64,000 bases of DNA from Siphonodentalium dalli (Eukaryota > Mollusca > Scaphopoda > Gadilida > Siphonodentaliidae): the NCBI GenBank assembly GCA_032622095.1, contig CP136063.1, positions 177,487,956 through 177,551,955 on the forward strand, written 5' to 3'. Below the pieces are notes generated by a model. That model was not told the origin of the DNA, did no database searches, and was given only the letters and a program-made list of their open reading frames with translations. This document shows, one piece after another, positions 11,145 to 23,310 of this stretch (within the stretch, counting starts at the first letter, position 1; every line of letters begins with the position of its first letter). The position numbers were made by a program, and so were the translations under genes.

Positions 11145-11473
11145 TTAGTGCCACCGCACACGCTGCGATTAAAATCGTAAGTGGGGAAAATCGCAGGAGG
11201 AAGCATCCAATGCGCATGCCCACGACAATATCGTAGCCAAATCGTAGCAATCAAGCACTGTTTGATTTTACCAGGAAAATCGTGGCGTGACTTTGGCAAC
11301 GCGCGCGATCGTAGCTGTCACATGACCACTGTCGCACTGGTCATGTTGTAAATACCACGAAAATCGTAGCTGCAAAGATCGCAGCACCGTAGCGACTGCG
11401 GGCAAGCTACGATTTCTCCACCTACGATTTTCCCCACTTACGATTTTAATCGTAGCGTCTGCGGTGGCACTTA
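11145..11473. mobile_element. Harbinger-type MITE (3-bp TTA target duplication)
   Basis: The 323-bp element at 11148-11470 starts GTGCCACCGCA and ends with its complement TGCGGTGGCAC, flanked on both sides by TTA. The inverted arms extend about 50 bases each with small differences (GCTGCGATTAAAATCGTAAG / CTTACGATTTTAATCGTAGC). TTA target duplications and short GC-rich ends are diagnostic of PIF/Harbinger-family MITEs. It has no coding capacity. Confidence 0.85.
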
Positions 11474-11636
11474 GTGAGTAGTGTAAACTGGTAAATGTGA
11501 TCACGATTCACGGTATTCACCGGAAATCTGGCCATTGAATCGATTAGAATCAGATAATTTTGAACTAACGCTCGCTAAATCCACGTTGAAAAGACGAAGT
11601 CAGAATAATTCCTCACGTCCAAGATGAAGGGAACGG

Positions 11637-11713
11637 GACTACCCGCCCCCGAGACAACCCGCCCCTCTGCTGTTTTCGGGGCGGGTTGTCCTGATAAATA
11701 AGGGCGGGTTGTC
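11637..11713 (+). repeat. Left terminal repeat of the giant element with GC-rich boxes
   Basis: The first 29 bases equal the complement of the last 29 bases of the element. Two boxes face outward (complement of GGGCGGGTWGTC) and two face inward (around 11678-11691 and 11702-11713). GC content is far above the AT-rich surroundings. Confidence 0.85.
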
Positions 11714-12087
11714 CAGAAACTGTTATTAGTGATTATGTTCTTTTATGTTCTTTGATGATATATTATTAAAGATTTTGACCAACAAAACATGTGTTTATTC
11801 ATTAATTATGTCAATGCATGGACTGGAGTAAAGAATGACACGATGTTTTGACAACTGAACGGCACTTAAGGTAAGTGAAGACTAATTAAAAGGGGTGCTT
11901 TCAAAACATTATCACAGTGTGTTATCACAACACTTGGTGATCGGGATTCATCTCACTGATGTTAACTGGAGGTGAGTATACAAACAACCTTTGAACGATG
12001 CCGACGGAACTGGGTATATTAACTCTTGAGTGTGGGTTATCTTCATTCTGCAAGCATGTTTCCTTGCATTCACTGCGATTTGGAGGG

Positions 12088-12300
12088 GAACAAGTCATTT
12101 CGTACCCTGACCAACTCGTACCTTCCGAAAAAAGTCAACTCGTACCCTATTCTGAGTCAACTCGTACCCTCCAGCTGAGTCAACTCGTACCCTCCTGAGT
12201 CATTTCGTACCCTCTTATTTTATTTAGGATACAGACCCATATTTCCACCTTAGAGACCTTCCAAACACACCAAGAGCACAGGGTACGAGATGACTCGGTA
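12088..12300 (-). repeat. Left subterminal motif cluster (TCAACTCGTACCC)
   Basis: Six copies of TCAACTCGTACCC / TCATTTCGTACCC lie at 12088-12215, then one in the opposite orientation (GGGTACGAGATGACTC) near 12281. This mirrors the cluster at 34311-34425 and is the core word from which the 198-bp satellite is built. Confidence 0.85.
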
Positions 12301-13499
12301 TATAAAAGTCAAATGACACAGACGTAAAACAAGCTACTGGAAAAGCAACAATCCATAAATTAATCCGTCGTCATTCACAATCGCGGCTGATTAACCTATT
12401 GTCTTATACTCGCTGATAATATAACGCTGACATCATAATTCAAACGGACAAAGGGGGATTAACTATCAAAACAAACTCGCTGGTAATATACGGCTGACAT
12501 CATAATTCAAACGGACAAAGGGATGGTTAACTGGTGATTATTTATGACTAGATAGTTCACGTCCCATTAATAAAAACTCATAAAATATATGATAAACCCA
12601 AAGTATTTCAGGGTACGAGTTGACTCGATATATATAAATCGCGTTACGATGACTAGATTGACTTTATACCTGAGTGCAAAACACGCGAAACTGTCCATAA
12701 AATAATATGATAAACTCGAAGTGACTCAGGGTATATGAGTTGACTTTGTTGTTCAAAAGAGTTTATGTCACACTCGGTATTATGCAATTGTGACTTGGGT
12801 ACGAGTTGACTCAGTCTGATCATTTGGAAGTAAACTCGTTGGGTCAATTAAACGTACGTTCGATCGAACACTTTACAATGATTGAATCAGCTATCCCAGC
12901 ATCTGGGTACGAGTTGACTCGATATATACAAATCGCGTTACGATAACTAGATCGACTATATATGTTCAAAACACGCGAAACTGTCCATAAAATAATATGA
13001 TAAACTCGAAGTGAGTCAGGGTATATGAGCTAACTTAGTTCATGGATAAATGTACAAGATGTATTTATATTATACGAGATTGTAAATGTTGTGACTTAGG
13101 GTACGAGTTGACTCGATATATATAAATCGCGTTACGATGACTATATTGACTTTATAACTAAGTGCAAAACACGCAAAACTGTCCATAAAATAATATGATA
13201 AACCCGAAGTGACTCAGGATATATGAGTTGACTTAGTTCTTGGATAAATGTACAAGATGTATTTATATTATACGAGATTGTAAATGTTGTGACTTAGGGT
13301 ACGAGTTGACTCGATATATAGAATTCGCGTTACGATGACTAGATTGACTTTATAACTAAGTGCAAAACACGCGAAACTGTCCATAAAATAATATGATAAA
13401 CTCGAAGTGACTCAGGGTATATGAGTTGACTTAGTTCTTGGATAAGTGTACAAGATGTATATCTATTCTACGAAATTGTAAAATTTGTGACTTAGGGTA

Positions 13500-13870
13500 C
13501 GAGTTGACTTTGTTGTTCAAAAGAGTTTATGTCACACACGAACTGCGACAGTCTATATTATATATATATATATGAGTTGAAACGTGGTGTTAAAACTGTG
13601 CACCAATATATACGTTACGAGTCCACCAAAGGGTTCAAGATAATTATGTTTACCATGATAGAATAGTTGCACTCGGCATTATGCAATTGTGACTTGGGTA
13701 CGAGTTGACTCAGTCTGATCATTTGGAAGTAAAATCGTTGGGCCAATTAAACGTACGTTCGATCGTCCATAAACAGTTTGCTCCATGCACAGTGAAACTC
13801 CCACCCCAGTGTACATGTTCACTTAGTTTATTAACACTTTGCAATGATTGAATCAGCTATCCCAGCATCT
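13500..13870 (+). repeat. Higher-order spacer block 1 of the satellite
   Basis: Begins TTGACTTTGTTGTTCAAAAG and contains a (TA)n run and GGTTCAAGATAATTATGTTT. It ends before AATCAGCTATCCCAGCATCT, after which 198-bp monomers resume. Confidence 0.85.
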
Positions 13871-16242
13871 GGGTACGAGTTGACTCGATATATAGAAATC
13901 GCGTTACGATAACTAGATCGACTGTATATGTTCAAAACACGCAAAACTGTCCATAAAATAATATGATAAACTCGAAGTGACTCAGGATATATGAGTTGAC
14001 TTAGTTCTTGGATAAATGTACAAGATGTATTTATATTATACGAGATTGTAAATGTTGTGACTTAGGGTACGAGTTGACTCGATATATATAAATCGCGTCA
14101 CGATGACTAGATTGACTTTATAACTAAGTGCAATACACCCGAAACAGTCCATGAAATAATATGATAAACTCGAAGTGACTCAGGGTATATGAGTTGACTT
14201 AGTTCTTGGATAAGTGTACAAGATGTATTTATATTATACGAAATTGTAAATGTTGTGACTTAGGGTACGAGTTGACTCGATATATAGAAATCGCGTTACG
14301 ATGACTAGATTGACTTTATAATTAAGTGCAAAACACCCGAAACAGTCCATAAAATAATATGATAAACTCGAAGTGACTCAGGATATATGAGTTGACTTAG
14401 TTCTTGGATAAGTGTACAAGATGTATTTATATTATACGAAATAGTAAAATTTGTGACTTAGGGTACGAGTTGACTCGATATATAGAAATCGCGTTACGAT
14501 GACTAGATTGACTTTATAACTAAGTGCAAAACACGCGAAACTGTCCATAAAATAACATGATAAACTCGAAGTGACTCAGGGTATATTAGTTAACATAGTT
14601 CTTTGATAAGTGTACAAGATGTATTTATATTATACGAAATTGTAAAATTTGTGACTTAGGGTACGAGTTGACTCGATATATAGAAATCGCGTTACGATGA
14701 CTAGATTGACTTTATAACTAAGTGCAAAACACCCGAAACAGTCCATAAAATAATATGATAAACTCGAAGTGACTCAGGATATATGAGTTGACTTAGTTCT
14801 TGGATAAGTGTACAAGATGTATTTATATTGTACGAAATTGTAAAATTTGTGACTTAGGGTACGAGTTGACTCGATATATAGAAATCGCGTTACGATGACT
14901 AGATTGACTTTATAATTAAGTGCAAAACACCCGAAACAGTCCATAGAATAATATGATAAACTCGAAGTGACTCAGGATATATGAGTTGACTTAGTTCTTG
15001 GATAAGTGTACAAGATGTATTTATATTATACGAAATTGTAAATTTTTTGACTTAGGGTACGAGTTGACTCGATATATAGAAATCGCGTTACGATGACTAG
15101 ATTGACTTTATAACTAAGTGCAAAACACGCGAAACTGTCCATAAAATAATATGATAAACTCGAAGTGACTCAGGGTATATGAGTTGACATAGTTCTTTGA
15201 TAAGTGTACAAGATGTATTTATATTATACGAAATTGTTAAATTTGTGACTTAGGGTACGAGTTGACTCGATATATAGAAATCGCGTTACGATGACGAGAT
15301 TGACTTTATAACTAAGTGCAAAACACGCGAAACTGTCCATAAGATAATATGATAAACTCGAAGTGACTCAGGGTATATTAGTTGACATAGTTCTTTGATA
15401 AGTGTACAAGATGTATTTATATTATACGAAATTGTAAAATTTAAGACTTAGGGTACGAGTTGACTCGATATATAGAAATCGCGTTACGATGCCTAGATTG
15501 ACTTTATAACTAAGTGCAAAACACCCGAAACAGTCCATAAAATAATATGATAAACTCGAAGTGACTCAGGGTATATTAGTTAACATAGTTCTTTGATAAG
15601 TGTACAAGATGTATTTATATTGTACGAAATTGTAAAATTTGTGACTTAGGGTACGAGTTGACTCGATATATAGAAATCGCGTTACGATGACTAGATTGAC
15701 TTTATAATTAGTGCAAAACACCCGAAACAGTCCATAGAATAATATGATAAACTCGAAGTGACTCAGTATATATGAGTTGACTTAGTTCTTGGATAAGTGT
15801 ACAAGATGTATTTATATTATACAAAATTGTAAAATTTGTGACTTAGGGTATGAGTTTACTCGATATATAGAAATCGCGTTACGATGACTAGATTGACTTT
15901 ATAACTAAGTGCAAAACACGCGAAACTGTCCATAAAATAATATGATAAACTCGAAGTGACTCAGGGTATATAAGTTGACATAGTTCTTTGATAAGTGTAC
16001 AAGATGTATTTATATTCTACGAAATTGTAAATGTTGTGACTTAGGGTACGAGTTGACTCGATATATAGAAATCGCGTTACGATGACTAGATTGACTTTAT
16101 AACTATGTGCAAAACACGCGAAACTGTCCATAAAATAATATGATAAACTCGAAGTGACTCAGGGTATATGAGTTGACTTAGTTCTTGGATAAGTGTACAA
16201 GATGTATATCTATTCTACGAAATTGTAAAATTTGTGACTTAG

Positions 16243-16610
16243 GGTACGAGTTGACTTTGTTGTTCAAAAGAGTTTATGTCACACACGAACGGCGACAGTC
16301 TATATTATATATATATATATATATGAGTTGAATCGTGGTGTTAAAACTGTGCACCAATATATACGGTACGAGTCCACCAAAGGTTTCAAGATAATTATGT
16401 TTACCATGATAGAATAGTTGCACTCGGCATTATGGAATTGTGACTCAGTCTGATCATTTGGAAGTAAAATCGTTGGGCCAATTAAACATACGTTCGATCG
16501 TCCATAAACAGTTTGCCCCATGCACAGTGAAACTCCCACCCCAGTGTACATATTCACTTAGTTTATTAACACTTTGCAATGATTGAATCAGCTATCCCAG
16601 CATCTGGGTA
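16243..16610 (+). repeat. Higher-order spacer block 2 of the satellite
   Basis: Same order of landmarks as block 1, with a longer (TA)n run and loss of a GGGTACGAGTTG segment near 16440. Confidence 0.85.
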
Positions 16611-17789
16611 CGAGTTGACTCGATATATAGAAATCGCGTCACGATAACTAGATCGACTGTATATGTTCAAAACACGCGAAACTGTCCATAAAATAATATG
16701 ATAAACTCGAAGTGACTCAGGGTATATGAGTTGACTTAGTTCTTGGATAAGTCTACAAGATGTATTTATATTATACGAAATTGTAAAATTTGTGACTTAG
16801 GGTACGAGTTGACTCGATATATATAAATCGCGTTACGATGACTAGATTGACTTTATAACTAAGTGCAAAACACCCGAAACAGTCCATGAAATAATATGAT
16901 AAACTCGAAGTGACTCAGCGTATATGAGTCGACTTAGTTCTTGGATAAATGTACAAGATGCATTTATATTATACGAAATTGTAAAATTTGTGACTTAGGG
17001 TACGAGTTGACTCGATATATAGAAATCGCGTTACGATGACTAGATTGACTTTATAACTAAGTGCAAAACACCCGAAACAGTCCATAAAATAATATGATAA
17101 ACTCGAAGTGACTCAGGATATATGAGTTGACTTAGTTCTTGGATAAGTGTACAAGATGTATTTATATTATACGAAATTGTAAAATTTGTGACTTAGGGTA
17201 CGAGTTGACTCGATATATAGAAATCGCGTTACGATGACTAGATTGACTTTATAACTAAGTGCAAAACACGTGAAACTGTCCATAAAATAATATGATAAAC
17301 TCGAAGTGACTCAGGGTATATGAGTTGACTTAGTTCTTTGATAAGTGTACAATATGTATTTTTATTATACGAAATTGTAAAATTTGTGATTTAGGGTACG
17401 AGTTGACTCGATATATAGAAATCGCGTTACGATGACTTGATTGACTTTATAACTAAGTGCAAAACACGCGAAACTGTCCATACAATAATATGATAAACTC
17501 GAAGTGACTCAGGGTATATGAGTTGACTTAGTTCTTTGATAAGTGTACAATATGTATTTATATTATACGAGATTGTAAATGTTGTGACTTAGGGTACGAG
17601 TTGACTCGATATATGGAAATCGCGTTACGATGACTAGATTGATTTTATAACTAAGAGCAAAACCCGCGAACTGTCCATAAAATAATATGATAAACTCGAA
17701 GAGACTAAGGTTATATGAGTTGACTTAGTTCTTGGATAAGTGTACAAGATGTATATCTATTCTACGAAATTGTAAAATTTGTGACTTGG

Positions 17790-18150
17790 GGTACGAGTTG
17801 ACTTTGTTGTTCAAAAGAGTTTATGTCACACACGAACGGCGACAGTCTATATTATATATATATATATATGAGTTGAATCGTGGTGTTAAAACTGTGCACC
17901 AATATATACGGTACGAGTCCACCAAAGGTTTCAAGATAATTATGTTTACCATGATAGAATAGTTGCACTCGGCATTATGGAATTGTGACTCAGTCTGATC
18001 ATTTGGAAGTAAAATCGTTGGGCCAATTAAACGTACGTTCGATCGTCCATAAACAGTTTGCCCCATGCACAGTGAAACTCCCACCCCAGTGTACATATTC
18101 ACTTAGTTTATTAACACTTTGCAATGATTGAATCAGCTATCCCAGCATCT
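17790..18150 (+). repeat. Higher-order spacer block 3 of the satellite
   Basis: Nearly identical to block 2 and to block 4 (offset 2,139 bp from the latter). Confidence 0.85.
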
Positions 18151-19928
18151 GGGTACGAGTTGACTCGATATATAGAAATCGCGTTACGATAACTAGATCG
18201 ACTGTATATGTTCAAAACACGCGAAACTGTCCATAAAATAATATGATAAACTCGAAGTGACTCCGGGTATATGAGTTGACTTAGTTCTTGGATAAGTCTA
18301 CAAGATGTATTTATATTATACAAAATTGTAAAATTTGTGACTTAGGGTACGAGTTGACTCGATATATATAAATCGCGTTACGATGACTAGATTGACTTTA
18401 TAACTAAGTGCAAAACACCCGAAACAGTCCATGAAATAATATGATAAACTCGAAGTGACTCAGCGTATATGAGTCGACTTAGTTCTTGGATAAATGTACA
18501 AGATGCATTTATATTATACGAAATTGTAAAATTTGTGACTTAGGGTACGAGTTGACTCGATATATAGAAATCGCGTTACGATGACTAGATTGACTTTATA
18601 ACTAAGTGCAAAACACCCGAAACAGTCCATAAAATAATATGATAAACTCGAAGTGACTCAGGATATATGAGTTGACTTAGTTCTTGGATAAGTGTACAAG
18701 ATGTATTTATATTATACGAAATTGTAAAATTTGTGACTTAGGGTACGAGTTGACTCGATATATAGAAATCGCGTTACGATGACTAGATTGACTTTATAAC
18801 TAAGTGCAAAACACGTGAAACTGTCCATAAAATAATATGATAAACTCGAAGTGACTCAGGGTATATGAGTTGACTTAGTTCTTTGATAAGTGTACAATAT
18901 GTATTTTTATTATACGAAATTGTAAAATTTGTGACTTAGGGTACGAGTTGACTCGATATATAGAAATCGCGTTACGATGACTAGATTGACTTTATAACTA
19001 AGTGCAAAACACCCGAAACAGTCCATAAAATAATATGATAAACTCGAAGTGACTCAGGATATATGAGTTGACTTAGTTCTTGGATAAGTGTACAAGATGT
19101 ATTTATATTATACGAAATTGTAAAATTTGTGACTTAGGGTACGAGTTGACTCGATATATAGAAATCGCGTTACGATGACTAGATTGACTTTATAACTAAG
19201 TGCAAAACACCCGAAACAGTCCATAAAATAATATGATAAACTCGAAGTGACTCAGGATATATGAGTTGACTTAGTTCTTGGATAAGTGTACAAGATGTAT
19301 TTATATTATACGAAATTGTAAAATTTGTGACTTAGGGTACGAGTTGACTCGATATATAGAAATCGCGTTACGATGACTAGATTGACTTTATAACTAAGTG
19401 CAAAACACGTGAAACTGTCAATAAAATAATATGATAAACTCGAAGTGACTCAGGGTATATGAGTTGACTTAGTTCTTTGATAAGTGTACAATATGTATTT
19501 TTATTATACGAAATTGTAAAATTTGTGATTTAGGGTACGAGTTGACTCGATATATAGAAATCGCGTTACGATGACTTGATTGACTTTATAACTAAGTGCA
19601 AAACACGCGAAACTGTCCATACAATAATATGATAAACTCGAAGTGACTCAGGGTATATGAGTTGACTTAGTTCTTTGATAAGTGTACAATATGTATTTAT
19701 ATTATACGAGATTGTAAATGTTGTGACTTAGGGTACGAGTTGACTCGATATATGGAAATCGCGTTACGATGACTAGATTGATTTTATAACTAAGAGCAAA
19801 ACCCGCGAACTGTCCATAACATAATATGATAAACTCGAAGAGACTAAGGTTATATGAGTTGACTTAGTTCTTGGATAAGTGTACAAGATGTATATCTATT
19901 CTACGAAATTGTAAAATTTGTGACTTAG

Positions 19929-20289
19929 GGTACGAGTTGACTTTGTTGTTCAAAAGAGTTTATGTCACACACGAACGGCGACAGTCTATATTATATATAT
20001 ATATATATGAGTTGAATCGTGGTGTTAAAACTGTGCACCAATATATACGGTACGAGTCCACCAAAGGTTTCAAGATAATTATGTTTACCATGATAGAATA
20101 GTTGCACTCGGCATTATGGAATTGTGACTCAGTCTGATCATTTGGAAGTAAAATCGTTGGGCCAGTTGAACGTACGTTCGATCGTCCTTAAACAGTTTGC
20201 CCCATGCACAGTGAAACTCCCACCCCAGTGTACATATTCACTTAGTTTATTAACACTTTGCAATGATTGAATCAGCTATCCCAGCATCT
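19929..20289 (+). repeat. Higher-order spacer block 4 of the satellite
   Basis: Nearly identical to block 3 at an offset of 2,139 bp, with scattered substitutions (for example CCAGTTGAACG for CCAATTAAACG). Confidence 0.85.
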
Positions 20290-22264
20290 GGGTACGAGTT
20301 GACTCGATATATAGAAATCGCGTTACGATAACTAGATCGACTGTATATGTTCAAAACACGCGAAACTGTCCATAAAATAATATGATAAACTCGAAGTGAC
20401 TCAGGGTATATGAGTTGACTTAGTTCTTGGATAAGTCTACAAGATGTATTTATATTATACAAAATTGTAAAATTTGTGACTTAGGGTACGAGTTGACTCG
20501 ATATATAGAAATCGCGTTACGATGACTAGATTGACTTTATAACTAAGTGCAAAACACCCGAAACAGTCCATAAAATAATATGATAAACTCGAAGTGACTC
20601 AGGATATATGAGTTGACTTAGTTCTTGGATAAGTGTACAAGATGTATTTATATTATACGAAATTGTTAAATTTGTGACTTAGGGTACGAGTTGACTCGAT
20701 ATATAGAAATCGCGTTACGATGACTAGATTGACTTTATAACTAAGTGCAAAACACCCGAAACAGTCCATAAAATAATATGATAAACTCGAAGTGACTCAG
20801 GATATATGAGTTGACTTAGTTCTTGGATAAGTGTACAAGATGTATTTATATTATACGAAATTGTAAAATTTGTGACTTACGGTACGAGTTGACTCGATAT
20901 ATAGAAATCGCGTTACGATGACTAGATTGACTTTATAACTAAGTGCAAAACACGTGAAACTGTCCATAAAATAATATGATAAACTCGAAGTGACTCAGGG
21001 TATATGAGTTGACTTAGTTCTTTGATAAGTGTACAATATGTATTTTTATTATACGAAATTGTAAAATTTGTGACTTAGGGTACGAGTTGACTCGATATAT
21101 AGAAATCGCGTTACGATGACTAGATTGACTTTATAACTAAGTGCAAAACACCCGAAACAGTCCATAAAATAATATGATAAACTCGAAGTGACTCAGGATA
21201 TATGAGTTGACTTAGTTCTTGGATAAGTGTACAAGATGTATTTATATTATACGAAATTGTAAAATTTGTGACTTAGGGTACGAGTTGACTCGATATATAG
21301 AAATCGCGTTACGATGACTAGATTGACTTTATAACTAAGTGCAAAACACCCGAAACAGTCCATAAAATAATATGATAAACTCGAAGTGACTCAGGATATA
21401 TGAGTTGACTTAGTTCTTGGATAAGTGTACAAGATGTATTTATATTATACGAAATTGTAAAATTTGTGACTTAGGGTACGAGTTGACTCGATATATAGAA
21501 ATCGCGTTACGATGACTAGATTGACTTTATAACTAAGTGCAAAACACGTGAAACTGTCAATAAAATAATATGATAAACTCGAAGTGACTCAGGGTATATG
21601 AGTTGACTTAGTTCTTTGATAAGTGTACAATATGTATTTTTATTATACGAAATTGTAAAATTTGTGATTTAGGGTACGAGTTGACTCGATATATAGAAAT
21701 CGCGTTACGATGACTTGATTGACTTTATAACTAAGTGCAAAACACGCGAAACTGTCCATACAATAATATGATAAACTCGAAGTGACTCAGGGTATATGAG
21801 TTGACTTAGTTCATTGATAAGTGTACAATATGTATTTATATTATACGAGATTGTAAATGTTGTGACTTAGGGTACGAGTTGACTCGATATATGGAAATCG
21901 CGTTACGATGACTAGATTGATTTTATAACTAAGAGCAAAACCCGCGAACTGTCCATAACATAATATGATAAACTCGAAGAGACTAAGGTTATATGAGTTG
22001 ACTTAGTTCTTGGATAAGTGTACAAGATGTATTTATATTATACGATATTGTTAATGTTGTGACTTTGGGTACGAGTTGACTCGATATATAGAAATCGCGT
22101 TACGATGACTAGATTGACTTTATAACTAAGTGCAAAACACGCGAAACTGTCCATAAAATAATATGATAAACTCGAAGTGACTCAGGGTATATGAGTTGAC
22201 TTAGTTCTTTGATAAGTGTACAAGATGTATTTATATCATACAAAATTGTAAAATTTGTGACTTA

Positions 22265-22505
22265 GGGTACGAGTTGACATTGTTGTTCAAAAGAGTTTAT
22301 GTCACACACGAACGGCGACAGTCTATATTATATATATATGAGTTGACTCGTGGTGTTAAAATTGCGCACCAATATATACAGTACGAGTCCACCAAAGCGT
22401 TCAAGATAATTATGTTTAGCATGATAGAATAGTTGCACTCGGCATTATGCAATTGTGACTTGGGTACGAGTTGACTCAGTCTGATCATTTGGAAGTAAAA
22501 TCGTT
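22265..22505 (+). repeat. Higher-order spacer block 5 (truncated) at the satellite edge
   Basis: Starts like the other blocks but carries more substitutions and passes directly into a different 155-bp repeat instead of 198-bp monomers. Confidence 0.8.
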
Positions 22506-22506
22506 G

Positions 22507-23310
22507 GGCATGAGACCTTACACGCACATCAAGAGTGGAGGGTACGAGATGACTCAGTACATCAAAGTCAGTGAAATGACTGTATGACATTATAAAATCA
22601 GGGTACGAGTTGACTTAGTCTTGGTAAATTCCAGTCACATCACTATTTCCACCTCAGATTGGCATGAGACATTACAAGCACATCAAGAGTGGAGGGTACG
22701 AGATGACTCAGTATATCAAAGTCAGTGAAATGACTGTGTATGACATTATAAAATCAGGGTACGAGTTGGCTTAGTCTTGGTAAACTCTAGTCACATCACT
22801 ATTCCACCTCAGATTGGCATGAGACCTTACAATCACATCAAGAGTGGAGGGTACGAGATGACTCAGTATATTAAAGTCAGTGAAATGACTGTGTATGACA
22901 TTATAAAATCAGGGTACGAGTTGACTTAGTCTTGGTAAAATCTAGTCACATCACTCCACAAGTTGACTATGTCCATGAACACTTTTCAATAACATCGGCG
23001 ACATGGGTACGAGTTGACTCGATATACAGAAATCGCGTAGTGACTCAGGGTACGAGTGTTTAGTTTTTGGATAATTGTACATCAAGAGCGCAGGGTTCGA
23101 GATGACTCAGTATATCGAAGTCATTGACATAACTGTGTATAATATTATACAATCGGGGTACGAGTTGACTCGATATATAGAAATCGCGTAGTGACTCAGG
23201 GTACGAGTTGACTTAGTTTTTGGATAATTTTACATCAAGAGCGCAGGGTTCGAGATGACTCAGTATATCGAAGTCATTGAAATAACTGTGTATACCATTA
23301 TACAATTGTA
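22507..23310 (+). repeat. Edge satellites: 155-bp unit x3, then ~153-bp unit x2
   Basis: GGCATGAGAC starts at 22507, 22661 and 22816, giving a 154-155-bp period. From about 23004 two ~153-bp units follow, beginning GGGTACGAGTTGACTCGATA and including AAGAGCGCAGGGTTCGAGAT. Both families keep the GGTACGAGWTGACT word but otherwise differ from the 198-bp monomer. Confidence 0.85.

Larger units (their letters stand above)
12600..22270 (+). repeat. 198-bp satellite array with higher-order structure
   Basis: Successive GGGTACGAGTTGACTCGATA starts at 14461, 14659, 14857 and 15055 give an exact 198-bp period. Each monomer has two halves led by related words (GGTACGAGTTGACTCG and GGTATATGAGTTGACTTAG), so it looks like a doubled ancestor. 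About 35-40 monomers are present. Groups of monomers are separated by a ~350-bp variant block. The block-to-block distances near 17797, 19936 and 22273 are 2139 and 2337, and 16250 to 17797 is 1547; these differ by about one or three monomers. Two neighbouring 2,139-bp units are nearly identical, which indicates recent unequal exchange or amplification. No gene is present: open frames here are repeated chance frames. Confidence 0.95.

Noticed and set aside
12600-22505. Many 60-95-codon open frames inside the satellite, some identical in several places
   Set aside because: They recur at exactly the satellite's higher-order period and run through (TA)n tracts; identical copies follow from repeat homogeneity, not from selection on protein.
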